A stretch of 64,000 bases of DNA from positions 75,624,402 through 75,688,401 of the forward strand of contig CM044871.1 in the NCBI GenBank assembly GCA_024500155.1, written 5' to 3'. This stretch comes from Chenopodium formosanum. Its lineage: Eukaryota > Streptophyta > Magnoliopsida > Caryophyllales > Amaranthaceae. The notes beneath the pieces were generated by a model. It was not told the DNA's origin. It did not search any database and saw only the letters and a program-made list of their open reading frames with translations. Each line of letters starts with the position of its first letter. The stretch's first letter is position 1. This document shows positions 33,023 through 44,248 of this stretch, one piece after another. Made by a program: the position numbers and the translations under genes.

Positions 33023-35581
33023 ATGCCTAGACGACGAGATTGCGACCTTTCTACCCGCTGCCGTCGTCGGGCTTTCCGGGAGGACACTCCCACTGTCCCT
33101 GAGGGCGTAGACGACGACGTCTTGGAGTCCGAGCCTCGGACCTCTACGAGTAGGGGTAGGTGGGTTCCACCTCTGTGGACCCCAGACCAGTTGGTTTTCT
33201 GCCGTGAAAACCACGTTTCTCACCGCGCACTCTCCGGCATAGTCGATGGCACACTTCGCAAGCATGGTTCCGGGGCCGGTGATTTGATCCCTCGACTTCA
33301 CCAGGTCATTACGGGGAATCCTGCTACGAGCGCCCTATGGGAGTCGTCTGGCTTGGTCAATTTCTACGCGGCGGTTGTAGGGTTTCGCAGCCCCCGGGGT
33401 TGCGGCGCGACGGTTGTTCGTGCATTGTTGGAGTATTTCTGGGATACTACCAACACGTTTCACTTTGTTTGGGGGGAGATGACGGTGACCCCTTAAGACT
33501 TCAGCATGATCAGCGGGTTGCGCTTTACTGACCGGGCAGTAGGCCAGATGTCTGATCTATCCTGGACATCGGCTGAGGTAGCTAATTTGTTTGGCCCGAT
33601 GGTTCAGTACATCAGGACTCGACCGGTGTCACGAGGTGGTCCTAGGAGTGGACGGTCATAGTCGGCTTCAATTCTTGCTCGTGGCTTCGATATGGAGGAT
33701 ACGACGGCCGAGCAGCGGGTGCGGATCTTCATCTTGATCCTGATTTCTATGACCCATTCACCCGACAGGAGTTCTCGTGTGCTCCTCTGCTACCTCCTGT
33801 CTTTGACCAGGATCTCCGAGATAGGGTCCCACAGCCAGGCTAGTCTTGGGTACGCGGATCTTCTGCTGTCTTTGCGTCATGGATGTCGTCAGCTGAATGA
33901 CGAGTCCCCAGTCACCGTTTACGGCCTGTGGAGAGTCGTAGAGGTGATGATCTTTTCCCTATTTGTTTCATTTTGACTTGTTCGACTCGTGTACTAAGTA
34001 TCGCTTTATTGCAGATATGGTTCTACAAGTACTTCCCAGGCTTGGCTCTTCGCTGACGTCGGGGAGCGGTCCACGACTTTCCTGTCGGGGCCAGCTGGCG
34101 CGACCGAGGAGAGTCGAGGGTGGAGTCTGTTCCGGCGCTTCGTGGGCTACTACGCCGTGGCACCTCTTCTGTTGGCGTAAGGATTAGTCATGTCCTTTCC
34201 TTCTGATGTTATTTCTGTCGTTCACGCCTAACTTTTTCTGATTTCCAGGTCCCCATCGATATCCAGTACCGTCCTTGGGCCGGGATGACTGACTTACCCG
34301 AGGCCCTACGTCTTTCAGCGTACCGTACCATCTTGGTTGGTACTGGGCGCTTCGTCTGGTATTTAGGGGAGCGAGTCGTCCGTCAGCATAGCGGCGATCG
34401 CTTTGTGGTGCCTTCTTCCCCGCCAGAGTCGATGCTGGACTCCCGCTTGATCAGAGGGCTGATCAACAGGGGAGAGCGCTACACTATTCCATGGCAGGAG
34501 CTCGTTCATATGGAGAGCGACTACGCGCGGGTTTTGCTTCCCTCTCTAGCTCCTCCACCCCGTCTTCCCGAGGTATGATTTCTTTCGAGAATCTTCTTTG
34601 CTAGTCTCTGTTTTAAATAGTCGAATAACTTGATTATTCGATCATATTTTCAGACGACCATTCACCCTGTGGGGAGGATTCAGATTCCTCCTCAGTCTGT
34701 CCGCTACCCTGGGCCGATCGGTATCACGGAGGACCATATTGCCGACGCGCCGGAGGGTTATAGACAGGCGCAGGAGTCAGTTCCCGAGGTTTTTGAGCCG
34801 GTGAGTTTTCTTCGACGCATAACCCACTCTTTTAATGCTGCTTATTACTGATTTTTCTTTGTTTTATCCTCAGCCTAACCGCCCGGAGGTGATGGGAATC
34901 ATGAAGCTGGTGGACGCGCTGAAGTATTGCATCATCAAGCTTCGACGTGGTGCGAGTTGTCGGAGCTCTAGCGACTTCCATGAGGTATCACTTATTATTT
35001 TTTCATTTCTACCATTTGTTTTATCTTGCATCCTTGACACCTTTTGATTTTGTGTTTTTCAGGAGCGACGGAGGTCCCGCTCGCGCTCGAGGCCTAGAGG
35101 CTTGGACGAGGAGGAGCTTGGTAGTGGTAGACGATCTCCCGAGGTTCACTGGCATTCTCAGCGAGAGCCTCAGACTACTCAGCCGTTCCAGGAGGCTCAG
35201 TAGCAGCAGGGTCAGTCTTCTCAGCGTCCGGCATTTTCACAGCCTCCAGTTCCTGAGTTTGGGTCTCCCTTGGATCCTGGTTCTTTCTCGGCCCCATTAT
35301 CCGGGATTCCTCCACCACTGTCGGGCTTGTTCTCGGTTCCGTTGTATGGGACGATGCCTTCGCCGACGATTCCAGTATCTTTGGGCCAGTCTACTCCATT
35401 CTCCGGCTGGACGGGTCCTGCTTTGAGCTTGGCTACTACTGGGCCTACGGGGACTAGTAGGGACGCTACTCCCCGTACTCAGATGGTCGAGGGACTCTTT
35501 GGTTCGCCGTTCCCATATACCCAGGGCGAACCACATGCACAGGGTGGAGACGCGACTGATTCTGATTCTAGAGATTTCTGA
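33023..35581 (+). pseudogene. Antisense plant mobile domain (PMD) gene with five introns
   Basis: Encodes a plant mobile domain protein (MAIN/MAIL-related; found in host genes and in transposons). Exons: 33023-33943, 34015-34176, 34249-34572, 34654-34800, 34874-34984 and 35063-35581. All five introns are GT-AG, 71-81 bp. Domain marks are EYFWDTTNTFHFVWGEMTVT in exon 1, the region around VYGLWRVVE, and IWFYKYFPG at the start of exon 2. Exons 3-5 join in one frame (phase 0). Exon 6 is Ser/Arg-rich, then Pro/Gly/Ser-rich, ending at TGA 35579-35581. In-frame stops at 33494-33496, 33659-33661, 34054-34056 and 35201-35203, plus a frame change in exon 2, mean this copy is broken. It lies antisense between pol and the 3' LTR of element B. 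It is transcribed against the element, so splicing would not affect the element's own genomic RNA. Confidence 0.85.
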
Positions 35582-35897
35582 CCGAGGGTTTTGTATTATG
35601 ACTCTTTGTACATACTTGACATATTTATATATTACGAATTCTTGTACATTATTTACAGTTTATACATCTATTATTACGTGTGTTAGTGTGTGTTTGAGAC
35701 CCTTTGTGTGTGATTGTGTACTTATTAATGACGCGACGAAGAATATAAGTGGAGTAATGGAGGGTACCAACCTTCCCCAAAAAAAAAGAAATAAATAAAA
35801 AAATACTTAAAATAAAATTTCCCCAAAAGAAAAGTAATAAAATGATGAAAAAATCTTCGTAAAAAAAACAAAACAAATATAAAAAAAAAAATAAAAA

Positions 35898-36075
35898 GGT
35901 GAGAATTTTATTAGAAATAAAACTCTCGGAAATAAAATTTTAAAATAAAGATAAAAAAAAAGGTGATAATTTTTTTAGAAATAAAACTCTCGGAAAAGAC
36001 TAATAAAATTTTAAAATAAAGATAAAAAAGGTGAGAATTTTATTAGAAATAAAACTCTCAGAAAAGACTAAAGAA
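35898..36075. repeat. Three about 65-bp A-rich repeats
   Basis: Three units each begin GGTGA(G/T)AATTTTNTTAGA and continue ATAAAACTCTC(G/A)G. They lie downstream of the PMD gene stop in A-rich DNA (35770-36110). Confidence 0.8.
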
Positions 36076-36152
36076 AATAAACGTTAAAGATAAGAAAATA
36101 TAAAAAATCCGGATAGATACGGAAAAGATGAAAAAAGCAGGCGCGTAAAGTG

Positions 36153-36243
36153 CCGTGACACGACACTTTTCACCGTGTCACAGCAAAACCTGTCGTGTCA
36201 CGGCAAAGGTTCCCGTGACACGGTGGAATTTCCCGTGTCACGG
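36153..36243 (-). repeat. Phased palindrome array between antisense genes
   Basis: Five CCGTGACACGG-type sites start at 36153, 36173, 36193, 36213 and 36233, exactly 20 bp apart. Cores vary by one base (CACGA, CACAG, TCGTG) yet keep register. They lie about 160 bp upstream of the ATG of the next antisense ORF. Confidence 0.92.
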
Positions 36244-36394
36244 GAAGAGTATTATTCAGCGGTTTGTTTCACGCGTGCGAAAAGATAAATTCTGGGCAGT
36301 TCTGAGCGCTTTTGCTATAAAATAAGACCAGATTATTCATGATATGCATAATTACGAAACATAAAATAATTTAGAATTTCATATTTCAATAATC

Positions 36395-36994
36395 ATGTCT
36401 CAGAATTTTGATAATACATTGCGCGACTGGTCTTATTCTTTGACCAATGCTGAAAAAAGAGAGTTAGAATTATTTCATGTCAGGGGTTTGCTAGCCCTGC
36501 GACATGTAGCTATTGAACATGATTTTCTTAGGGCAGCATTAGATTATTGGAGTCTAGAAACGCACTGTTTCAAATTTGATTATGATGAAATATGTCCTCT
36601 GTCGGAGGAATTTGGTGCGATATTTGGATTTCCCGCTAGGAATCTTATAGCCATGCCTACCTTACGTGAATATTATTACCAAGACTTTGAACGCCATCTG
36701 AATCTAACAGATCCAGATTTAAATAGGATTGTTTGTGGTAATGAAGTAGACTTAGAAAAACTTGCTAACTTATATTTTAATCGCCCTATCTCTGAGTCTT
36801 ATCATGTGTATCATAGAAGGGCATATATTTTTTGCCTGTTTAGCAAGCTACTATTTGCAAACGGTAGGGTAGGACATGCTTGTCTAGCGTCTGTGCTTGA
36901 GCATGTAGAATCCGGAAGATCTCCTATGCCAACGTGCCTTGGAGAAACATTTCGTGGCCTTGACGAGGCAAAATCCAAGAACACAAGGAATTGA
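36395..36994 (+). CDS. Antisense ORF 2 of element B, DUF7745/PMD-like
   Basis: A 199-residue frame that may continue after a frameshift into 36939-37214. It begins MSQNFDNTLRDWSYS. The region ALDYWSLETHCFKFDYDEIC followed by PLSEEFGAIFGFP recalls the plant mobile domain superfamily and the retrotransposon-linked family I know as DUF7745. That assignment is from memory. No transmembrane segment or enzyme motif is seen. It is antisense to pol and shares the trailer with the PMD gene. No in-frame stop occurs in 199 codons, unlike the other B genes. Function unknown. Confidence 0.6.
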   Translation: MSQNFDNTLRDWSYSLTNAEKRELELFHVRGLLALRHVAIEHDFLRAALDYWSLETHCFKFDYDEICPLSEEFGAIFGFPARNLIAMPTLREYYYQDFERHLNLTDPDLNRIVCGNEVDLEKLANLYFNRPISESYHVYHRRAYIFCLFSKLLFANGRVGHACLASVLEHVESGRSPMPTCLGETFRGLDEAKSKNTRN

Positions 36995-37214
36995 GTTTAA
37001 GACTCCTAAGATGCCAAGAAAGAAGACCTATGTGAAAGGAAAGGGTAAAGAAAAGATGGTGTATAGGGAGAAACGACCGAAAAAGTTCAAGAAAGGTGAA
37101 AGGGGCGAAAGTTCGACTAGGGGTGTGACGGTTCGGGCTACAAAAGACACACTAATGGTGAAGGCCGACCTAATTGAACAAGAGAAGGATGTTCCTAAAG
37201 AGAAGAGAGATTAG
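36939..37214 (+). CDS. Basic tail possibly belonging to antisense ORF 2
   Basis: A 91-residue frame overlapping the end of 36395-36994 in another phase. It is very rich in Lys/Arg (KKTYVKGKGKEKMVYREKR region), as in a nucleic-acid-binding or nuclear-localised tail. It could be the C-terminus after a frameshift, or after a small intron that I cannot define. Ends TAG 37212-37214. Confidence 0.4.
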   Translation: MEKHFVALTRQNPRTQGIEFKTPKMPRKKTYVKGKGKEKMVYREKRPKKFKKGERGESSTRGVTVRATKDTLMVKADLIEQEKDVPKEKRD

Positions 37215-37808
37215 ATCAATAGTGCTTTGCATATTATTATTTATAATTTTTATTTAAAATAAGGCATATGATGCCAATATTGTAGTCGCATTTATTTTAA
37301 TAATAATAGCGCATTTATTTCTTACAATAAAAATTACAATAACTTTTATATATTATCCGAGTCAAGGAGTTGGACGCAATGGAAGAACGAAAACAAAAAT
37401 TCGAAAGGAAATTCGCAACGAATGCGCCAATAAATAAAACGGAAAACTAAAAATCTGTCGTGTCACGGTCAGATGGTCCCGTGACACGGTTAAAATTCCC
37501 GCGTCACGGCATTTTTTTTTTTTTTTGGCAGACAAGGTGACGCGGCATGGAACGGTTAAAATTGCCGTTCAGAGTTTGCCATGACACGGGATTTTCTCCC
37601 GTCTGACGGGAATATCTCCCGTGTCGCGGCATATTTACCTTTTTTTTTTTTTTTTGCCGTGACGCAATGTTGAACCGGGCACATATTAAATCAATAGAGG
37701 GAGCATTTTTTTTATTTTAAAGTGGTCGGGCCCCCTTGAGGGGTTGCCTACGTATCCTAAAAAGGAATCAGGCCAGACATAACTCTATTGGGTCATGAAC
37801 CCATGCGA
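37215..37808 (-). other. B intergenic segment with two palindrome arrays
   Basis: Between the antisense ORF 2 stop and the integrase stop. Palindromic sites begin at 37458, 37479 and 37499, and at 37579, 37599 and 37619, each followed by a poly-T run. A block at 37725-37800 (TTGCCTACGTATCC, AGGAATCAGGCC) is shared in inverted form with A at about 11650-11700. No gene. Confidence 0.75.
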
Positions 37809-38726
37809 CTAGGCGTAGAATTTTTTGAGTTGATCCAAGTTGGTTAAATTATGGAAGCCGTTACCGTCCATGTCTACCAATTGTGCCGCTCCGCCAGACA
37901 TGATGGCTTTAACAATGTACGGGCCTGACCAGTTCGGTCTGAATTTTCCTCTTGGATCTAACACATTTTTGCGGAGGGCCTTAAGCACTAGGTCACCCTC
38001 TTTGATTTTCCTGGTCTTGACTTTTTTATTAAAATGTCGTGCCATACGCTGTTGGTAGGTTTGGACATGATGCAAAGCTGTCAAGCGTTTTTCATCAAGC
38101 AAGACCAGTTCGTCGTATCTTGCTCTAATCCAGTCGACTTCATCTAGTTGGCTTTCCAATGCGATTCGGAGAGAAGGTATCTCGAGCTCGATTGGTTGTA
38201 CAGCTTTGACGCCATAGCCCAAGGAGAAGAGGGTAGCCCCTTCCGATGTACGAACAGAGGTTCGATAACCCCAAAGGGCGAAATGTAGCTTACTTGGCCA
38301 ATCTTTATAATTTTCCGTCATCTTTTCGATGATGGTCTTCACGTTTTTGTTGGCCGATTCGACTGCTCCGTTCGTTTGTGGTCTGTAAGGTGATGATCGA
38401 TGATGTTTGATGTGATATTTCTGCAACAATTTCGCGCATTCGGCTTGGAAATGTGTTCCATTGTCACTGATCATCTCATGTGGTACCCTATAGCGGCATA
38501 TAATATTTTTCTCAATGAATTGAGCTACATGTTTTGCCGTCAGCTTGGCATATGAGGCTGCCTCAACCCATTTGGTGAAGTAATCGATTGCTACGAGAAT
38601 GAATTCATGCCCCCCCTTGTCCTGGTGGCGTGATTTTTCCAATGATGTCGATGCCCCAAGTGGAGAAAGGCCATGGAGAAGTATACGTGTAGAGAAGTGA
38701 AGGTGGAACATGTTGTAAGTTTGCAT
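37809..38726 (-). pseudogene. pol: Integrase catalytic core and C-terminus, element B
   Basis: Would insert element cDNA into the genome. In this frame the authentic part starts near residue 40 (GHEFILVAIDYFTKWVEA). It carries the second catalytic Asp in MISDNG (residue 88) and the Glu in GAVESANK (123). The first Asp lies in the upstream frame (IDIIGK). A GPY/F-like WSGPYIVKAI module follows. The upstream frame joins through a run of seven C/G at about 38611-38617, where a one-base length change splits integrase. Residues 1-39 of this frame are out-of-phase shadow. Ends TAG 37809-37811, followed by trailer. It would act in the nucleus on LTR ends. Confidence 0.88.
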
Positions 38727-39798
38727 AGATTTGGCACTTCATACATTTCTTGACGTACTCGTGACAATCTTGCTTTATAGTAGTCCAATAGTAACCTTTT
38801 CGTTGAATCTTTTGGACTAACATCTTTGCATTCATGTGAGTTCCACATATACCAGCATGAAGGTTTTCCATGGTTTTATGTGCTTCTTTTGTAGCTACAC
38901 ATAAGAGATTCCTTCCTGTTGCGGTTCTCTTGTGGAGTTCTCCCCTGATGAGCACATACTGTGAGGCAAGGAGCCTCAAAGCACGGCATGCGCTTTTATC
39001 AGTATTAGGAGGATACTCTGCTCTTGTCACATAATTAAGGATGTCTGTATACCATGGTTCTTCATCTTCTTCTTGTTCATCATCAAGTGCATGAACATAA
39101 GCTGGTTCATATCTTCTCTCTATGGTCAGTGGCATTCTGATCGTGTCAGCTGGAATTCGCACCATTGATGCTAACTTAGCTAGTGTGTCGGCGAACTGGT
39201 TTTCTTCTCTTGGCAAATACGTATATTCCACTTCATCCAGTTGCTCCGTGAGAGTTTCCAGATGAGCTTGATACGTAGCGAGACTTTCACTCCTCACTTT
39301 CCATCTCTTAGAGCTTTGGTTAATGATTAGTGAGGAGTCACCATAGATTCTGAGTTTCTTAATTCCCAAGGCGACAGCTGTTTCTAATCCCAAAATGCAT
39401 GCTTCATATTCTGCGGCATTATTGGTGACATCAAAGTCGAGCTTCATGGAAATTGGGATGTGTTCTTCATTGGGCGATACGAGCAAGACTCCCATGCCAC
39501 ATCCCTTTTGGTTTGAAGCTCCATCGAAATAGAGCGTCCAACTATCGTCTTCGGTCATGAGTAAATCTTCATCAGCGAAATCGTACTCATCTTCTTCTTT
39601 TTCAGCTTCTTCTAATGGAAAGTCTGCTAAGAAGTCAGAAACTGCAGAACCTTTAATGGCCTTTTGTGGCACGAATCTCAAGTCAAATTGAGCTAGATTG
39701 ACTATCCACCTTGATAATCTGGCGTTGAGTGTTGCTTTCTCGAACAGGTATTTGAGAGGATCCATCTTAGACACAACATGCACTGTATGAGTAAGCAT
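38605..39798 (-). pseudogene. pol: End of RNase H 1, archaeal-type RNase H, integrase N-terminus (element B)
   Basis: A 397-residue frame. Residues 1-60 hold the tail of the first RNase H region. Residues 85-215 are the second RNase H typical of Tat elements, with intact acidic residues D92 (LYFDGAS), E130 (NNAAEYEA), D154 (YGDSSLI) and D204 (FADTLAKL). Residues 305-360 form the integrase HHCC zinc finger (H314, H321, C352, C355). The frame ends with the first catalytic Asp of integrase (D384, WGIDIIG). It runs into the homopolymer frameshift at the junction with 37809-38726. The start at Met is arbitrary, since a stop separates it from 39823-40323. Confidence 0.9.
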
Positions 39799-39822
39799 GT
39801 AATGTCTCAGTTTCTGCGCGGC

Positions 39823-40323
39823 TCATACAAGTGCGAGACACAATTTCTCGAGTGGCGTGTATTGCGTCTCATATCCTTGGAGTTTCTTGCTCAGGTAATA
39901 GATTGCATTCTCCTTGCTTTCGATCTCTTGTGATAGCATTGCCCCCATCGTTTCTCTTGTGACCGTAAGGTAGAGTCGAAGAGGAAAGTCAGGTATTGCC
40001 GGTGCTAGCACGGGTGGGTTTGCCAAATACTCTTTGATTTTGTCGAAAGCCTTTTGGCAGTCATCATCCCATGTAACTAGGACATTCTTCTTAAGCTTCT
40101 TGAATATAGGTTCACATATCGCTGTGAGCTTTGATATGAACCTACTTATGTACTGCAACCTCCCAATGAAGCCTCGAATATCCTTCTCATTTTTGGGTGG
40201 TGGCATGGCCATGATCGCTTTTACTTTTGAAGGATCTATTTCAATCCCTCGAGAACTGATCACATATCCAAGTAATTTGCCGGACGTGACTCCGAATGCA
40301 CATTTTGCTGGATTTAATCTCAT
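39823..40323 (-). pseudogene. pol: RT thumb/connection and degenerate RNase H 1, element B
   Basis: Follows the RT active site. It begins MRLNPAKCAFGVTSGKLLGY, then RGFIGRLQYISRFI and the connection domain. In the first RNase H the expected catalytic DAS motif reads YLTVTRE, so its leading Asp is replaced. This fits the idea that the second, archaeal-type domain took over the activity in this lineage. A stop at the 39823 end separates it from the downstream frame. Confidence 0.85.
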
Positions 40324-40523
40324 GTTGTACTTACGGAGTCTTTAAAAAAACTTGCGAAGTGCAACAATATGGCCTGGGCGATCTTTAGACTTGACAATCA
40401 TATCATCGACATAGACCTCCACCTCTTTGTGCATCATGTCATGTAAGAGTGCTGTAGCTGCTCTTTGGTAGGTGGCACCCGCGTTTTTCAACCCGAATGG
40501 CATTACCTATAGCAATATGTACC
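40324..40523 (-). pseudogene. pol: RT palm with YVDD, broken segment
   Basis: Minus-strand sequence encoding the MPFGLKNAG-like, HDMMH and VEVYVDDMIVKSKDR stretch of reverse transcriptase. A TAG replaces Trp just after TFITQ. A one-base loss follows GTYCYR, and another stop occurs before MRLNP. The YVDD catalytic motif itself is intact in one frame. Confidence 0.82.
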
Positions 40524-42536
40524 CTACTGTGTGATGAATGTGGTTTTCTCCATGTCTTCTTCGGCCATCAATACCTGATTATATCCGGCGTAACCATCCA
40601 TGAATGACAGGAGTGCATGATTTGTTGTATTATCGACCAGAATGTAAATGTGAGGTAGAGGGAACCCATCTTTTGGGCTTGCTTTATTGAGATTCCTGTA
40701 ATCAACACACATTCTGACTCTTCCGTCCTTCTTTGGAACTGGGACCACATTTGCTATCCATTCCGAATACTTGGATACTCTTATGAAACCTGCGGCCAAT
40801 TGCTTCCTGATTTCATCTTTGATTTTGAGAGCCACATCTGGTTTCATTCGGCGCAGCTTTTGTTTGACAGGCTTCATACCTGGAATGAGTGGTATCGTAT
40901 GCTGAGCTATATCCTTGTCAATTCCTGGCATATCTTGGTATGACCAAGCAAATACATCAACAAATTCACTAAGCAAGTTAATTAGCTCTTTGCGTTCATC
41001 TTGACTTAGTGTTAATCCAATTTTTACTTCTTTAATAGTCGTATCATTGGAGATGTTAACTGTTTCTGTATTTTCAATAACTGTTGTTTTATTTTCATGT
41101 TCTTCCATTGCTTTTATTATTTCTTTGTCATTTTTATCATTAGCAAAGCAATATTGATCAGGGCTAGGGGAAAGGCACACATCGTAAGCAAAGGTACTCA
41201 TCTTATTGAAGTCACTGGCTAATACATCAAGAGAGGTAAGGTCAGCTGCGACCTCACCAGAATTATTAGGACTAGAAGGATAAGGCTCAACAAGAGACTT
41301 AGGGTTGAACTCTATAGCAGAAAGAGGGTCAGCCTCAGACTCTAAGGACTCATCTACAAACTTAGACTCAGACTCGGACTCGGACCCAGACGATTCATAC
41401 TCATCAAACATAGGACCCTCGCCAGCGGTTATTTCCAACTTCTCTCCATTTGGCGTAGTGATCCTCAATGTCTTGCGCCATCCCCTTGAAATGTTGTCAG
41501 CTTGGACGATTAACTCGGAGGGATCAAACTCCTTGTTTGCTATGATCGCTTGAATGAGCTCAGAGTTATCATTGCAGACCGGCTTGGATTCATTTTTCTC
41601 CATTCCAAAAAGAAGGTTAATTCCCAGATCTTCAGAGTTTAGGCTGGCTGACTTCTCGACTGTGGAGAGTTCTTCATCGATGAAGTCACAATCGAGGAAT
41701 AACTCGAATCCTAGTTCACGGATCCCATCATGGACAAATGGTTCGGGGAATTCATAGCATGGGAAGTCTTCCCCTTCTTTGATGTACTGGTCGTTGAGAG
41801 TCAACGGATATGGATCCATGGCCATTTCTGTCTTTGTGATTCGAGCATTGTTGCGAGCCTTCATTTTCAACGCAGCCTGTTTCAGATCTTCCTTTGTCGG
41901 CTCGAATCCTAAGCCGAAAGTGTCCTTCTTGATTGCACCAGGATGGCCCCAAGATTCAGCCATTTCCTTCTTAAGCCCAAGTGTCATTCTAGGAAAGTGA
42001 CCTTGCTTCTTCAGAATGGCGTTGATACTGGTGTTTGAATAAGGATCGAAGTCGAGATGGAACTTTTCCTCTTCTTCGATCGCAAGAACATCATCTAATG
42101 AAAACCCCCAAATATCTTCATCTTCCTCGTCGTGTTCAACATGGACGATGGGAGTATCAATAACTTGAATGCGCATAGGAGAAGCATCGATGGTAATCGG
42201 AACCCCTCCAACTATAGCTTTCACTTTCTGATGAAGCGACGATGGAATCGCCTTTAGCTCATGAAGCCAAGGGCGTCCTAATAGCAGATTGAAAGAGGCC
42301 TTAATGTCCACCACCTGAAATTTGGTGCGACGCTCAACGACCCCAGTGGTTATATTCAGTATGATAGTACCCACGGCTTGACGGCGAGTATTATCGTAAG
42401 CTCGAATCCCTTGAGTGGAGGGAGTCAACTCTTCATTCTTTATACCCAACTTCTTTGCAGTACGGAGTGGGCACACATTGATTGCAGAGCCATTATCAAC
42501 CAATCTCATAGGAACATTCATCTGCCTACACACCAC
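40524..42536 (-). pseudogene. pol: Protease and N-terminal reverse transcriptase, element B
   Basis: A 670-residue open frame. The aspartic protease starts at once: LVDNGSAIN (D14) is the active site, in the DNGS form. The conserved FQVVDIKASFNLLLGRPW follows. A long acidic linker (residues 120-490) joins protease to RT, larger than in most gypsy elements. RT begins near residue 520 (VFAWSYQDMPGI) with VPVPKKDGRVRMCVDYRNLN and SFMDGYAGYNQ. The frame ends at TAG where Trp is expected (TFITQ*). The Met start is arbitrary: the true entry is from gag through a frameshift near 42545-42556. Protease would process the polyprotein and RT would copy the RNA. Confidence 0.9.
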
Positions 42537-42555
42537 AGTGAGGTGTAAGGCCCTA

Positions 42556-42750
42556 TTATGTTGGTCCCCTTTCCGGAGGTAGATCCTTATCAGAAAAGGA
42601 AATCAGATTGCTGGTACTCGGCAGCTCAGTAGTGAGGAAGTTGACCACTCCTTGGGGAGTCATGTTGTCATCGACTCCTATCTTCACCAGAGCATTCATT
42701 ACAGCCTTTCGATGCTCGTGGGAAGTGGCCAAAAGCTTCCATATATACAT
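42556..42750 (-). pseudogene. Gag-protease junction fragment, element B
   Basis: Continues gag in a shifted frame: WKLLATSHEHRKAVMNALVK matches D (50230-50550). It is separated from gag by a 4-bp TATA-type insertion near 42737-42750 and from protease by another frame change near 42550. The segment probably links nucleocapsid and protease. Confidence 0.75.
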
Positions 42751-44248
42751 TCATCTCCACCTTGGTCTTTTGTAGCTGTTTGACCACATCGCTATTCACA
42801 GGGTCGATGGGATCAACTATCGGATTTGATTGTGGTGGAGGTGGAGGTGGGCTAGGTTGTTGCAACCGTCCACTTCTAGTGAGAACCTTGACCTCAAGGT
42901 CCCCCCAAACATCTTCACTGGTGCCGAGAGATGAACAGGCTATATCTTTGAGATAGATATCTTCATCATCACTATCCCAAATCCCATTCACTTCTTCAGT
43001 GCTTGAGATAAATACAACTTCTGGCAGAAGTTTATTCACAGGTTGAATGAGTATTGACGGATCAAAGGAGACTTCATTTCCCATGATAGCCAAAGCATCA
43101 GAAAGAGAACCTGTTTGAATGTTAGGCTTCTTGCCCCCTGGAGGGACAGGAAGTTGGTTAGCATCTATCAGGTCTTGGATTGCGTCTTTCAGCCTCCAAC
43201 ACTTCTCAGTGTTATGACCCTTGCCTTGATGATACTTGCAATAAGCATTGGGGTCATAGTTGGCGGTCCTATTCTCAGGTTGAGGTTCTGGGAATGGTCC
43301 AATTGGCATAATCAGTCCCTTACCATGAAGACGGTCATAAGCAGCATCATAAGTCATTCCCAAAGGCGTATAAATCCTCCTTTGCCTTTGGAATCTTTGA
43401 GTAGGAGCATCAAGGGCCAGCACATCATTGATGTTGATATTGTTAGTAGCATTATTGGGCTTAGAAGACGAAGAAGAAGGAGTGTCGTTCTTCTTGTTTT
43501 TCCAAGTGCTGTTGTTATTGTTGCTACCAACAGACTTCATCAGTTCATCTTTGATATTGATTCCAATATCGTATACAGCTTCAAAGGTACTTAAAGGCAG
43601 AAACTTCAAGTGTTGCTTGTATTTATGCGTAAGATTGGAAATGAACAAGCGAACCATTTCCTTCTCCTTGGGAGGGTCTACCAGGAGCGCAGCTGTTTCT
43701 CTCCACCTGCTTAGGTAAGTAGTGAAGCCTTCATTCTCTTTCTGTTTGAGAATGGAGAGTTCACGTTCAGAAGTCTTGGCCTGAATGTTGCACTTGTATC
43801 GGTTCATAAAGCTTTCAGCAACATCTTCCCAGGTCGCGACATGCTTGGATTCTAGAGAATAGAACCACTGTTGGCAGGCATGCTCTAAGGAAAGAGGAAA
43901 CACCGTAGGGAAGAGTGTCACATCTACTCCCTTAAGAGCCATAGTTGCAGAAAAAACCTTCAAATGGAACAGCGGGTTATCAGTAGGCTTGAACTTGAGA
44001 ATATCAACAGTGGAAAACTTTTCAGGGAGTTTCTCTCTTATGGATGAGGAAGTGACAGGCTATTCCACATAAGTGAACTCTTCTGAAATCTTACTCATCT
44101 GTTCCTTGATCTTGTCCATCGCAGCAGCAGTAACACTGTTTTGCTTGTCTTGCTCTACAGTGCTGACTCTAGTAGTGAGTGTCTGCATCATGTCAGACAA
44201 CCTTTCAATTGTCCTGTTGAGGTTCTCGATGTCTTCCTTAGTGGCCAT
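42668..44248 (-). pseudogene. gag: Gag of element B
   Basis: Start at ATG 44246-44248 (MATKEDIENLNRTIERL), chosen by alignment with A and D. An N-terminal coiled coil, then an in-frame TAG at 44060-44062, then the capsid core (HLKVFSATMALKGVD, LKQKENEGFTTYLSRWRE, LFISNLTHKYKQHL). There is a single TPLGMTY module with one CX2HX4HX4C knuckle (CKYHQGKGHNTEKC). An acidic and Pro-rich C-terminus follows. It ends in frame at 42668 after a 4-bp insertion shifts it from the conserved WKLLA segment. The same frame is open upstream to 44419. Structural protein, broken by one stop and one frameshift. Confidence 0.9.

Noticed and set aside
41305..42000. Plus-strand ORFs opposite the B pol frame
   Set aside because: Shadows of the protease-RT linker on the other strand.
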